DNA of 64,000 nt from Aurelia coerulea (taxonomy: Eukaryota > Cnidaria > Scyphozoa > Semaeostomeae > Ulmaridae): the NCBI GenBank assembly GCA_039566865.1, contig CM076961.1, positions 15,089,501 to 15,153,500 on the forward strand. Reading direction: 5' to 3'. The translations under genes were made by a program, and so were the position numbers. Below, in pieces: positions 1 to 12,200 of the stretch. The notes below the pieces were generated by a model. The model saw only the letters and a program-made list of their open reading frames with translations. It did not search any database and was not told where the DNA came from. Within the stretch, counting starts at the first letter, position 1. Every line of letters starts with the position of its first letter.

Positions 1-1305
1 TTCCTTTGCAGCATTTGCAACAGTAATGTTAAGCACAACGACAAAGCTGTTTTTGTGACCAGTGTAACCACTGGATTCATATTGGATTCAATGATATTTC
101 TATTTCTGAATACAAAGTCCTGAAAAATGAGCCTGAGGACAAGCAATGGAGCTGTATTTATTCTACCATGTTAGATAATTCCATTATGTTCCCTTTCACT
201 TTAGTGACAGATGAAGCTCTCCTTGCTTCAAATGATATTGAAATCTCCTCTAACTATGAACCTTCTCCATCTCTTGAAATTGTTTCAAAATTAACAAACT
301 TGCCTAATCTATCTGATTATGATATTGATGAAAATTTGAATCCTAATATAAGCTCCGAGTATTATACCTTGCATGAATTAGGTTCACTAGAAGTTTCCAT
401 CAAAGACTTTGCTCTTTTTCACATGAATATTCGTAGTCTGTCACTTCATTACGAAGAATTTCATGCTCTCCTAACAACCACAAACATTGAATTTCAAGTA
501 ATTGGTCTTTCTGAAATAAAAGTCTCCACTTATGCCCCTTTAAAATCTAACATTGAGCTTGCTGGCTATAAATTCCACCACACTACTTCCCATAGTGCCG
601 CTGGTGGTGTTGGCATCTATGTCAAATCTAAGCTTACAGCGGACAAGAGAGATGATCTTTCTGTCAGTGATGTTGATTTTGAGACTGTTTGGATTGAGAT
701 TGACAATCCAAAAGCAAAAAATATCCTCTGTTGTTGTGCATATCGCCATCCCAGTTAAGATATTGCCAAGTTTGCAAACAATTAAGTACTTTGGTTCCAA
801 ACTTTGGAATACTCTCCCTTTATTCATACGTGTTGCTAGTTCTGTTTCAGTCTTTCGATCACAACTGAAGACACACTTCATCAATTCCTATCTATAACTC
901 TTACTAGACTTAACTTCTCACTCCAGCCATAATTTCTAATGCACATCTGGCTCTGGTTATTGCTTTTACAAAATTTAGTTTCTTTGTTTTTATGGGGGGG
1001 CTCTCTCTCGATTAGTTAACCTATTTAGAGAGCTCCTCCTTAATCAATCAATCTTACATACACATGTAAAGTTTTTTCTTTGTCGTAATAGTGTTTTCTC
1101 TTTAATGTATTGGAAGTATGGTAATATTTGTAAAGTAGCAGTTGTATTGTAATTAGGTTAAGTTTGTTTGTATTCATAGTTAGTAGAGTATTCCATTTAG
1201 TTTTGTATGGTATCTTTGTGAATTAGCATTTGTATAGTAATTATGTTGAACTGTATGTATGTAGGATTGATTGATAAATAAATGAAACTGAAAACTGAAA
1301 CTGTC
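1..1305 (+). mobile_element. Internally deleted non-LTR retrotransposon with PHD-like finger
   Basis: Bases 8-155 encode, across one frameshift near 50, a PHD-like finger (CSIC...CDQCNHWIH). From 168 one frame gives an APE-type endonuclease N-terminal half (FHMNIRSL, VIGLSEIK, GGVGIYVKSK). Just after CCCAYRHPS the sequence jumps to the extreme C-terminus of a LINE reverse transcriptase (YFGSKLWNTLPLFIR...FRSQLKTHFINSYL, stop near 897). The polymerase is missing. A 3' UTR follows to GAAACTGAAAACTGAAACTG near 1305. The 5' end lies outside the window. Confidence 0.8.
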
Positions 1306-1309
1306 TTTC

Positions 1310-2400
1310 TAAAGAACTGTGAACCCCTTTCAAGTTGCAGGCGTTGCAGGTTTGTAGAATTTGCAAAATATGGGAAAAAATCTGCCAAAAATCAGGCGAC
1401 TTTTTTCATATATTGACTGACTTGATGAAATAAATAGACTTAGGGCAAGTCTACCTAACAAGATGGGAGTCTCTCCAAAACATCAGACTCAATATTTAGG
1501 GGTCAGCAAAATAATACTGCCATGAACCCCCCACATACCATATTGAAAGTTAGGGAGTACCCCCCTGGGATCACAAATGACCAACCCTACAACCCTGCAT
1601 CCTACCATATGACCAAACTGATTATGCACCATCTTGTTGATTCCAGAATGATTAAGTGCCAAATGGAAAACAAAGATGGCTAAATCCTTTTGTTCTCTGT
1701 TGCCTCCATCGGGAGCACTTTTTAGTTCCTTCCTAAGTAACGTTAATGTGGAACGAGCTTAGGCATTCATGTGCAGCTTAATTTTTTACGTTTGTTTCAC
1801 AGAGAGGATTACAGTAATTGAAAAGTAACAATTTTTCGTACTATAGAAATATTTCCTGCTTGAATGGGCTGAATGCAAAAGTTCATCCTGAAAGAAGAAG
1901 CAGATACCACAAAAGCAACAAACACCATATTCACAAAAATAGCTCTCAATAAGCAAATATAAGCTATTAATTTCATAAAATGTATTTTGAAAAGTTCTCT
2001 ACGTTTGAAACACGAGTAAGTCCTAAGAATCTTCATGTCAGAATCTTCTAAAGTCCTGAAATCAAGAAACTCTAAAAATAGTTACAGTATTGCATGACAA
2101 ATGGTTGGTATATTGCCTTTTAATAAAAGTCAATTTTGGCTATGCAAATACTGTTTTTGTTATGCAATAATAATACTGTATATTACTTTCCATATGCTGT
2201 GCATGCAGATAAAGATCAATTTCTGTGATAACTGTACCATAATGCCAAGATTGGAGTTAGAAGATATAAAAAAATTTTGGGCACAACTCTTATCAGTAAT
2301 GATGATAAATAGAATGCATAAAAGTGTTTTAAGCAGAAGAGAGTGAAAAATCGAAAATTGGAGAACTACTATACATTCAGTCAGATTTGCTGCTGTAGAG
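1310..2400. other. Non-coding stretch
   Basis: I see no gene. Only a CCCCCC-ended scrap near 1530-1570 suggesting a G-tract MITE remnant. Confidence 0.4.
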
Positions 2401-2401
2401 A

Positions 2402-2580
2402 AACATCGGCGTAGGGGGAAATAAAATTTGGGGGGGCTGCCCGATAAAAAATCCATTGTTTAGGAAAATTTTGCCCGACTTAAGGCGGATTTCTGCCCGA
2501 TTATGGCTGATTTTTGCAAAATTTTCCGACGCTGGGGGGCTGCAGCCCCCCTTTGCCCCATGTCTCCTATGCCTATGTAG
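2402..2580. mobile_element. Short GGCGTAGG MITE, copy 1
   Basis: CATCGGCGTAGGGGGAAATA ... GGGGGGCTGCAGCCCCCC ... CTCCTATGCCTATG: inverted ends and a strong inner hairpin. Confidence 0.7.
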
Positions 2581-2650
2581 AGAAAAGAGTAGCCATGAGG
2601 TATTGTAGCATGTTCACGTCAGCACCATCTTTTCCTTCTTTTTAGTGTTT

Positions 2651-2825
2651 ACATCGGCGTAGGGGGAGATAAAATTTGGGGGCTGCCCGATAAAAAATCC
2701 ATTGTTTCAGGAAATTTTGCCCAACTTAAGGCAGATTTCTGCCCGATTATGGCTGATTTTTGCAAAATTTTCCGACGTTGGGGGGCCTGCAGCCCCCCCC
2801 AGCCCCCTGTCTCCTACGCCTACAG
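2651..2825. mobile_element. Short GGCGTAGG MITE, copy 2
   Basis: CATCGGCGTAGGGGGAGATA ... CTCCTACGCCTAC, nearly identical to 2402-2580 and in the same orientation. Confidence 0.7.
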
Positions 2826-2869
2826 TATGAGTGTTTAGAACTCATTTTTAATATCATATGTTGTGATAT

Positions 2870-2953
2870 GGTAAAACACGAGTTACGAGTTGCAAGTTGT
2901 ATTTATTTTGTGAACTATAATAGTACATGGGCAACTCGCAACTCGTGTTTTAC
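2870..2953. repeat. Short inverted repeat (GTAAAACACGAGTT)
   Basis: GGTAAAACACGAGTTACGAG at the left is mirrored by CTCGCAACTCGTGTTTTAC at the right, 30-40 bases apart; probably a minimal MITE. Confidence 0.6.
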
Positions 2954-3075
2954 TAATGCACCATATGTTAGATGATGTCCATCATTATAGACATTTGCCG
3001 CTGCGTATGAGCATCGTACCGTACGATTCTAGTGTGCTCTGTAAGATTAGAGTTGCTGTTGATTTCATTCGCTGT

Positions 3076-3378
3076 CCTGTACGAAAATACAAGGCCATGT
3101 AATAGCCATGTACAAGCCTTGTAGTTATGGCCTTGTAACCTTGTTATAGCCTGGAATAGCCTTGCTGTAACCTTGTAAATGGCTTGAAAAATGCTAATTA
3201 GCCTTGAAGAAGCCTTGTGGAAACCTTGTGTTAGACTGGTTGCAGCTTGGAATCTTACTGATAGCCTTGTAATTTTCTTCCAAGGTTAGTACAAGGTCAT
3301 AACAAGGTCATAATCCCCTCTACAAGGCTAAAACTTGGCCTGTACAAGGCCATGTTTAACCTTGTATTTTTGTACAGG
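3076..3378 (+). mobile_element. AAGGCY-rich MITE, copy 1
   Basis: CCTGTACGAAAATACAAGG / CCTTGTATTTTTGTACAGG, 19-bp ends. The interior is a lattice of AGCCTTGTA/ACAAGGCC phrases. No convincing target duplication. Confidence 0.8.
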
Positions 3379-4003
3379 GTGTTATGTTCGTTCAGAGATT
3401 GCCTACTAGTTTATTGTGTTTGTGTTGCTTTCATATTTTTAACACTTATACCTTGTGGCTGCTCTTTTCTCTGCAGTGGCAAATTCTATTGGATTTTCCA
3501 TAGCTCCCTTTTTTATTTTTCAATCTCTTCCACTTAACTGCCCTGTGTATTCTATGTCTCATTACTATGAAGGGTTATACCTGATACGTTTAATGAATTC
3601 TAATCTTGGCATTACAGTTTATCTATCACAGAAATCTATGTTCGTTTGCTGAAAGTATTGCCAAACCTCATTCTCAAGACATTTATAAAAAAATCATCAA
3701 AATTGGATAACATTGTTATTAAATGCAGTTCCAACGAATAGAGCTCTGTTTGGAGTTCAGCTCAATAGTCTATGCAGAGTTTCCTCTTTGTAAAGTCTAA
3801 GTTAAAAGCCCAGAAATTCTCTCTCCAAGTTTCATCACAACAGATATTAATTGGTGGCAGCAGATTCTTATTCCTCACATCAATCCCAGTGACTTTGAAG
3901 GGTCAGGTAGCAGTTCTATTTTTCAATTTGAAGCAAAATACAGACCATCATCGCAGGATAGCATATTGTCTACTTTCACACAATTAAACCCACTAAAAAT
4001 AGT

Positions 4004-4999
4004 TTACAACTGCTCACATTCTTCTGCAGTCCCTTCTCCTGTTTCTGTCAAGTTCCCAGCATCAACATGGGGATGACTAATAACAGCTTTGCATTTTCTC
4101 TTGTGCCTGTCAATATACTCAGGTGTGTACCACTTCCCACATTTGGGACAAGGTTGTGGTTTCTCATCGCCAAAATACTCCATAATCTCCACTATCCCAA
4201 TCACAATACAGATGACATTCTTCATTAAAAGCACAGAAACATCCGTGTTATACTTGTGCCAGAGCACAGACCTCATTATCAGGTTAGGGAAATTAACCAA
4301 AAAGACAAATGCACAGGAATAGAGCAGTTTGAACGACAATGAGCTGACCTGACCTGTGAAGCTGTTGATTTTCAACTCAAACAAGGCTAGTGTTGGCAGG
4401 AAAAAATTGAGACATGCAAATGCAAGTACTGCAGTTTTCAAGCTGCCTGGGAATTTGTTATCATCTTTATCAAGGAATAGGAACTCTAACAGATCAAGGC
4501 TGTCAAATAAGTCGAAGGCAATGCTTCCTGTCAGACTTTGGATATAATATTTCCTGATCGTGTGAGGCTTTGAATCATGATGTGAAAAAATGAGCAGGAT
4601 GAAAATCAGTGGCGTGCAAGCAGCACCAGCTTTGAGTGTATTGGGGCCTAGGAGGTCTTTCTCGTCTAATCTGGTGACAGCTTGCCAGCCAAATAGAACG
4701 ACAATTCGTGGAGTCAGCAAGACTGCATAGGCAAGCCAGGCAACAAAAGCAAGAGGCAGTTGGTCGGGGTAATCTTCAGGGTCCTTGCCAGCATCCACCT
4801 CGTCTTTCTTTTGCTTAAAGAATCGATGAGCTGCAACAAAGCTGAAAATCCATACCCCTATAACCAACACATCGGCTACAACAAAAGCAGCCCATTTTTG
4901 ACTGTACTCTTTGACCAAGTAAACATCCAAGATGGCGCCTTGAAACATGAGAATAATGATGCAGGCGATCTTTGCAGAGAGTTCCAGTGCTGCAAACAT
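4004..4999 (-). CDS. TMEM121: TMEM121/CECR6-family multipass membrane protein
   Basis: A single open exon of 331 codons, starting at the ATG at 4999-4997; an in-frame ATG at 5065 would add 22 polar residues. I prefer the inner ATG because a hydrophobic segment follows it at once, as in the family. About seven hydrophobic segments are visible (roughly residues 5-25, 36-57, 82-106, 123-140, 190-210, 222-243, 254-277). Order and motifs match TMEM121: an early GAILDVYLV segment, an acidic DLFDSLDLLEF stretch in mid-protein, then FFLPTLALFEL, then a long segment with NLIMRSVLW and a closing KNVICIVIGIVEIMEYF. Odd feature: the cytoplasmic tail (about 283-305) has CxxC followed by H and C (CPKC...DRHKRKC), a C2HC zinc-finger-like motif I do not know from vertebrate TMEM121. 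Molecular function of the family is poorly known. The family call is by remembered similarity; I am fairly sure. Confidence 0.8.
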   Translation of the reverse strand: MFAALELSAKIACIIILMFQGAILDVYLVKEYSQKWAAFVVADVLVIGVWIFSFVAAHRFFKQKKDEVDAGKDPEDYPDQLPLAFVAWLAYAVLLTPRIVVLFGWQAVTRLDEKDLLGPNTLKAGAACTPLIFILLIFSHHDSKPHTIRKYYIQSLTGSIAFDLFDSLDLLEFLFLDKDDNKFPGSLKTAVLAFACLNFFLPTLALFELKINSFTGQVSSLSFKLLYSCAFVFLVNFPNLIMRSVLWHKYNTDVSVLLMKNVICIVIGIVEIMEYFGDEKPQPCPKCGKWYTPEYIDRHKRKCKAVISHPHVDAGNLTETGEGTAEECEQL

Positions 5000-5448
5000 G
5001 TTGGTTTTGATCTGATCACAACTATGATCTGATGTCTTCGATGTTTTGATTTTCAAAAACAACAATCACTTACTTCCCTGTTGATTTCTGTTGCTTCCTT
5101 CTTGTAAATAATCCGATCTTGAGCATGCGCTTTAAAGCAAAGCCTCGGTATCATTTCCAGTGCTCCTTCAGTGCGGTACTTCTGCATATGGCACAGAGAA
5201 CGCGAATTTAAACGAAGTATAGCTTGGTGCCCACTTTTTGGTGAGATAAACACCACTCAACATGACCCAAAGGCGCTCTTTTTTCATTGTTTCGATCTGA
5301 ATATGGGAGAAACATAACATATATCAAGGTGCTATTTAGTAATTTTCTGAAATAAGAGTGCAAAAATTTTTTATCGCTTTCCCGATCGCTTTACCTTAAA
5401 ATTTTGGCAGCCCGTTTGCTGGTTGCCCCCTTTCAACTTCAGGCTGGA

Positions 5449-6261
5449 CAGGGGCGTAGCCAAAGGGGGGGTGCGGGGGGGGGGGTGCCGCACCCCCCCC
5501 CCCCCAACATTCAGTTTGTCGGCAAATTGATAATATCTGTCGGCAAATCAAAAACGTTTCCTTGGTACTGGTACTACTGAGTGTCTGTCGGCGAATACAG
5601 TTTCCAAATCTTTCAAAAGGTTGGTGTGAAACTCAGTGAACGATTTCTTTGAACTGAATGACTGAACGATCTTGGGTCTTGGGAGAGGCATTCTAAGCCA
5701 AAGTAGAATGCATATTCTCAAAATTTTCCTGGTGGCTTTGCCCCCAGACCTACTTATTTCAAGATCCCATTTGTCTTAACCTGTGCGTGTCATTGGCTAT
5801 AAGGTTCCCTATTTGCTACTGCTCCTTCAAGCAATTTCATCAAAATAATTTGAAGAGCTAGCTGTACTCTGACATGTTCGTTTACTTTCCTAAATTAACT
5901 TGCTAAGATGGGTATAAATTCTCAATGCAAATTCAATAACACATCCAGCCCATTTTGTGTTCATTGCAGCCATTTTTACGATGCAAAATAAAACTAAAAT
6001 GGGCGTTTCCCTCATTTTCCGAGCGTCTGAAGGGCGTGGTCACAACAAATTTTCTAGCCCACGCCCCATAACCCCCCCCCCCCCACTCATCAAGTGCTGC
6101 GTATGCCCCAGAAATACCATGCCAAGTGTCTACATTTTGAATTTAATCATCCATTGCTTATACGTTTCAAGCTTTGATGATATATAATGGTATTTTCGTA
6201 TTTTGTCGGCAAATTGGGGTGTCTGCACCCCCCCCAACAATTTTCTTTAGCTTCGCCCCTG
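5449..6261. mobile_element. hAT-like non-autonomous element
   Basis: Ends CAGGGGCGTAGCCAAAG / CTTTAGCTTCGCCCCTG with perfect 8-bp flanks AGGCTGGA. CAGGGG ends and 8-bp duplications are hAT traits. Inner poly-G/poly-C hairpin at about 5465-5506 and a scrap of MITE family A near 5607-5660. No transposase. Confidence 0.85.
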
Positions 6262-6269
6262 AGGCTGGA

Positions 6270-7208
6270 TCCGCCCCTGGCATGATCTGATTGGCTATTG
6301 TTTGACAGGAATCAAAAGAGAGGGAAGTCGGTCACTTTTATGTTGCAGATTCTTTCTATGACTTGTACTTGTGTATCTTGTATGTTATAGGTTATTAGGA
6401 ACATTAGTGTTTGGCTCATGGAAAATATGAATGTGAATTTCAATCTTTGAATACGGATAATAGAAAGCTGGAGGCTTTCCCTAAAGCCATAGAAATTTGG
6501 TTGTATTTTCAAACTTGCATTATCTGACAGCTTATAATTCCCTTTTCTTTTCCAAAGTGACTGAAAGTAAACAGATATGTTCTGGACTACAGGACTAGTT
6601 TCACATGTGCGTAGACTGACAGTCTAGTCGACCAATTTTTGGTAGCAAGGGAGCAAAGCATGAAAGCACAGGAGCATTTCTACTATAAAATATGGGAACA
6701 AGGAAGTAAGGAGTAAAAAAATCGTTGGAGAAGATTCTTCAAAAGATTTCTTCAAAAGCTGGGAAATGAAGCCCGAAATCAAGACGAATTTTGAAGGGAG
6801 TAGCGAGCCCCGTATTAGAGCCTCGTCAACGGGAAAATGGTGTCTAGACCGAAGTACTTACTATTGGCATCAAATGCATGCACATAAATACTTTTTGACA
6901 GATTTGTTGCAAGAATTTAATCGCTGTGTTTTTTGTATTTCTTTTCAGCTTAAAGGCAATTACTAAGACTTTTTCACATGATGATAAGATGTAACAAATT
7001 GCAGAATGGCAGAAAAAAGACGCAGATTGTAAGTCAAATACTTTCGTTCTTTTTAAGAACCAGATTCTATGCAACTACAGAATAAGTACATAGCAAATAG
7101 GGATGATCTTCAAAAAGACAATCTAGTTCAATGTAATAGCCTTCGTTTCTGGTCGATATCCTATTTCTAAACGAAAAAGACAAAAACTCGTTGGTAACTT
7201 CGATATCT
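6270..7208. other. Non-coding stretch between TMEM121-like and fibulin genes
   Basis: AT-rich, no open frame with recognisable similarity and no clear repeat structure. Confidence 0.4.
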
Positions 7209-7210
7209 TA

Positions 7211-7753
7211 CCGGGTGAGCCAGAAAAAAGTTCCCACTTTTGAAAATTCATAGCATCAAGAGTACTTCACAGATTTGAATGATTAAAATTCTTGTTAAGA
7301 GCTGAAAGATCAAAGTAGTTTTGTGATTTTTCTCGCTGTCTTGCGAGGACTAGAAATGTAGGTAAATTCAACTTTACAAAAATTTCATGGTTGCAAAATT
7401 ACTGAAAATGGGCCTAAAAATTTGATCAAATCAAAAAGCACTCCTCGCACAGAGCGATAAAGAAAATGCAATTTCTCATGGGTGAGAGATATCCTCTGCA
7501 CATTTATTGCTAGCGTGAGGAGAGTATCAACCATTTGATCAATGTTTTAGGTCCTTTTTCAGTCATTTTGTAACCATTAAATTTTTATAAAGTTGAATTT
7601 ACCTATACTTCAAGTGGTCGTGAGAAAGCGAGAAAAATCACAAAAATACTTCGATCTTTCGGCTTTTAACTAAGGTTTGAATCATTCAAATCTGCAAAGT
7701 ACTCTTGGTGCTATGAATTTTAAAAACTGGGAACTTTTTTCTGGCTCACCCGG
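7211..7753. mobile_element. TA-flanked long-inverted-repeat MITE
   Basis: TA-CCGGGTGAGCCAGAAAAAAG / CTTTTTTCTGGCTCACCCGG-TA; arms remain alignable to the centre. TA duplication fits Tc1/Mariner. Confidence 0.88.
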
Positions 7754-8464
7754 TAGTTTGAAAGATTCTAGATAAAAAGCTGTTTGTAACTTTTCACTAA
7801 ATTTACATGACAATACAAATTAGATAGTGGGTCAGTCAAACACTGTGTCCACTGTCTGAAAAATCCTATATCGTAAAAATCTGACATCGATTTAAAAAAC
7901 TACCAACTCTGCTGACTGACTGACTGACTGAGGCTTCAATATAATTTTTGAGAATTTTCTGTAAGTTACGATGCATGGTTTTGCTCTCAAATAGCGAATT
8001 TCCTAAAAAATTGGCTTATTGGTCATTGGCTAGAAAAAGAATTTGGGTATGGCTCTATTTAATGGCAAGAAACCGGTTTTGGCACATAATATTGGTTCAT
8101 GTTGACACGGAGGCTGATAAAATCTAGATATTTAACTGAAACGATTGTTTTGTGTCAAAATCCGTAGCCAATTGGAAGGCACATTTTCGATCATTTTAAG
8201 CACTTCAAGGAGACTGATTTTAGGCTTATAACTAACTTTTGAAAGAAGTACAGCATATCTAAATCAATGAGAAAAATAACGAACATCAAGTTTAAACACT
8301 ATTGAGGTTAAGGACATACAAGTTTACAAATTGTTGAAATATAAGTTTTAACATTAAATACATGCTTTAGACTGATCCGGTGTTATAAAACGATGCCACA
8401 CGGAGCAACGAAATATATTCCACCCCCGTGGCTATTACACGATCTTGAAGTACCAGAAAAAAAC

Positions 8465-8982
8465 AGCATAGGTTTCAAATCTTTAAATCAGCGTAAAAAA
8501 GGTGGGCGTAAAATTCTGTGACCTATTTCTTCTAACTGAATGGCTTAAAAGAAACTTTAGCTACCTATCTATAATCCTGTGGTTGGACTTTCGTAAATTT
8601 TGAAATTTTTTTAAAATTACAGTGTATTTCAGCTCATTTGTGGAGGATTTGACGTAATCAAATCTCTAAAGTCATAAACCACAAAAGTGGCAGACTTTGC
8701 TTGATGCTATATTGTAGACATCCATAAACTAAGCCTTTCTTGGAAATTATTTCATGTTACATCAAACAGTTTAGAAATTACGATGGTTTTGAATTGTTTG
8801 GAAAATTGTTCTTGGATTCTGGAAAAAGAAGAAAAAACACTCATATTCTGAAAATATTGAAGATTTCAGAATTGTCCAACGGCAGAATCATAGCAAAATA
8901 GCAAAGGTTTGGAGCCATTCAGTTGAAAGAAATAGGTCATTGAATTTTACACCAACCTTTTCAAAGATTTGGAACCTATGCT
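8465..8982. mobile_element. Mutator-like MITE family A, copy 1
   Basis: Ends AGCATAGGTTTCAAATC / GATTTGGAACCTATGCT; the whole element is a loose inverted repeat. Flanks GAAAAAAAC and GACAAAAAA are an imperfect 9-bp duplication. Confidence 0.75.
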
Positions 8983-9071
8983 GACAAAAAATCAACTATA
9001 ATCTAAAAAATACAATTCTCTGCAAGACTTTAAAAAACAAACACAACTAATACACGTAATACCAAAATGTA

Positions 9072-9244
9072 TTATCCACTAACAGATACGACGATGACAA
9101 CTACTTTTCTTGAGGAAATTCCCTGAGATGTGACATCAATGTTCATTCTCATAATAAAAGATCTTGGGCCGGGTATTGGTCTTGGATTTGTGACACGCTT
9201 GAATTTGTCATTCACATTCTCAAGAATGAACTCACTTGTGTTTC
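9072..9244 (-). CDS. FBLN: Fibulin-like exon 7 (end of C-terminal domain and stop)
   Basis: Acceptor CCATTCCAG|, then GNTSEFILEN...PRPIPGPRSF...SSRKVVVIVVSVSG and TAA at 9074-9072. The GPRSFIMRMNID...VVVIVVSV pattern is the terminal strand pair of fibulin domains. No canonical AATAAA was seen in the next 100 bases. Confidence 0.87.
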
Positions 9245-12200
9245 CTGGAATGGTAGAAAGTTGAAAGATAATTTCATGTTTTATTACAAGTTTGATCTAG
9301 CTTAACAGTAAATGAATTGTATGAATGTCGCTCTGTTGTTCATCTGTCACTCCTAAAATTTGAGCGTATCACAAGGATGCTAAACTTAATTTTTTACGTT
9401 TGAGATAAAGATTTTACATGACGAATCACACTACTTACAAACTACTGGGTCTCCCAAAAAAAGTACTCCTGTTTAAAAAATCACCAAAAATCAATTATCA
9501 AACCTTTGCTAAAATTTTCTTTTTGATTTGTTTTGTTTTGTCAAAGACCCAAAAATATTTATAGATGATAAAATGTTTGCTTTTGATACAACAAGGTGGA
9601 AAAATTACACGTTTAAAAACCTTACTTTGAGCTATAGTTTTTAAGCAACATACTCAATCTTGCCTAAGAGTCAAAGTTTTCAGAATTTTTATCATCATCG
9701 AAGTTTCCAATGATAGTGTGAAAGTGTGCATTTAATTCAGTCATTTATGACCTAACAAGATGCTTTATATCCACAAGGAAATTGATCTGGCAATCATCAA
9801 TGCTTCTTTGCAGTATGATTCAAAACCAGGAAACCCTAAAAAGAGCTTAAAGTTGCTCATTTTTAAGCCAATTACAAAATCAGCTAGTCTGGGAAAATAA
9901 TTTGGCCCTTGATCTACTTGAGAAAGAAAGAAAATTGAAGATCGGTCGTGTAAATTTTAATGATTTTTCAAACAGGAGTACTTTTTTGGGACGCCCGGTA
10001 CTTAACGGGTGAGTGGCCGAGTGGCTTAAACAGTTTCCATCAGGTGACTGAAATTAAGCTCGGTCGAGTGAGGTCAAACTCCGGATGGGTGACCTCTGAG
10101 GCCTGACCTCGCAACTCACCTCGCGCCGTGCTTCGGAAGGGACGTTAAACTAGGCACAGTGTTCCAGGGCATGTAATTAATGTGAAAAATGAAAGTATCG
10201 GAATTGTACCAAACTGATTTTTCTATTGTTCACCGTAGCCTGAGGAATGTCAAAACCCAAAAAAATTTCAAATCGGACAATCTAGTGCTGAGAAAACATT
10301 ATTTCAAGTTAGGCCTAAAAAGTGTACTTCAGGCTTCTTTCTAAGCACAGCAAGGCCACAAAATAGCACTAAGTTTCAAATTCAAATTTCTTGGCTTGCA
10401 CTCACCCGATTTTCATGATCTTTGTTTTGTTCAACAGATTAAACCTTGCAGAGTATGTAGTGAAAAGGTGGATTGAAAATTTTATCTTGGGATGCTGAAA
10501 TTTTGCGAATTCATAGTGGTAACTAAACGTTAAAAAAACTAAAACTGAATCACGAAGCACTTCTTTAACATTAAACACAAAAAATATATGTTTCAGAATT
10601 CTCGGAAAGTCTATTGTAAAATCAAGTTTAAGCTATTGGCAACACGTTTGCAAAACGGCTTAGTAGAATATGATCTCAAATAATTTTGGCGAATTTTTCA
10701 CGAAGACCAGTTTTGCACCTTTTCATAGTAAAAAGTTGCATTTTTATGACGAAAACCTATTAGCAAAGGCAATATTTCATCATATCTCCACAATTTCAAA
10801 TACATGCTTTTTAGCAATAGTAGTATAAAGTATTTTTACATAATTAACTAATTTTTAGGGGTTTTGAAAACATGCAGCCAACTCTACAATGATTTGTTAT
10901 ATCCCAAGGTGAAACATGCGCCTAGTTACATCGGAAAACAGAACAAACACTAAAATAGATACCTAATATGATTAGGGAGTTGATCTCTAACCTCCTTTTG
11001 ACTATAAGGGGGAAATATTTGTTTCATTGAACATCTAGTTCAGTCTATAGTACAGTGGCAAATACAGACAAAATTTGCTAAAAAAGGCTTCCTCTTCACT
11101 GGCCTTCGTGAAAAATTCGCCAAAATTAGTTGAGAGCTTATTCTACTTAGCCCTTTTGCAAAAATGTTCCCAATAGGTTAAACGTGATTCTGCAATAGGC
11201 TTTACGAGAGTTCTGAAACATAGATTTTTTGTTTTCAATGTTGAAGGAGCGTTTCGTGATTCAGTTTTAGTTTTTATGAACGATTGGTTACCATTATGGA
11301 TTTGAAAAATTTGCACATCCCAAGATGAAATTTTCAATCGACCTTTTCACTACATATTCTGCAGGGTTCAATCTGTCAAACAAAACAAAGATCATGAAAA
11401 TCGAGTGAGTGCAAGCCAAGAAATTTGAATTTGAAACTTAGTGCTATTTTGTGGCCTTGCTGTGCTACAAAAGAAGCCTGCAGTACACTTTTTAGGCCTA
11501 ACTTGAAATGATATTTTCTCAGCACTAAATTGTCCGATTTGAAAATTTTTTGCGTCTTGATATACCTCAGGCTACGGTTAAATATAAAAAAATCAGTTTT
11601 GTACAATTCTGAAATTTTCATTTTTTGGCATTAATTACACTAACACCGAAATCTGGACCACAGTGCTAGGGGTCCCATGCCTGGATGCGGCATGCATAGT
11701 GGGCCTAAATTAGCTTTAAATAGCTAGAAATATCAGCCCACTTAAAATAAATTACTACTACTACTACTGCTACAACGAAACTCCCGAAACTACAAGAACG
11801 ATACCCGAGGAGCAAAAGATCATAACTACTCCGAGGGCCTTCAAATAAAGAACATACAGCAAATTAAATTACATCTGGATATACGACTACAAAAAGCTAC
11901 ACATTAGATATAAGTACGACACACAATTAGAAAGTAAAGATAACTATAGTGCAAGGATCTGTCTAACATTAGAGATTTCTGGTCAGGGTTGCGACAGCTC
12001 GAAATAGTGTCATGAAAAACTCCTAGCTATTTTGTTGTGGATAGTACGCCTGACGTCTGGTGTGAAGCAAAATTCACAAACAAACAAAACAAACAAACAA
12101 TCGAAAGATCACGGGATTTTGTGGTTGCATTGCATGGTATGCAACTGAAACCAGACATGATCTGAATCAGACACGTTTTGTGGATGAAACGTATAGTCAG

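Noticed and set aside
540..884. Minus-strand 114-codon frame over the LINE remnant
   Set aside because: Shadow of the plus-strand LINE coding sequence.
10030..10110. 5S rRNA gene
   Set aside because: Only the internal promoter region resembles 5S; the 5' and 3' stems are absent and the unit recurs as a SINE.
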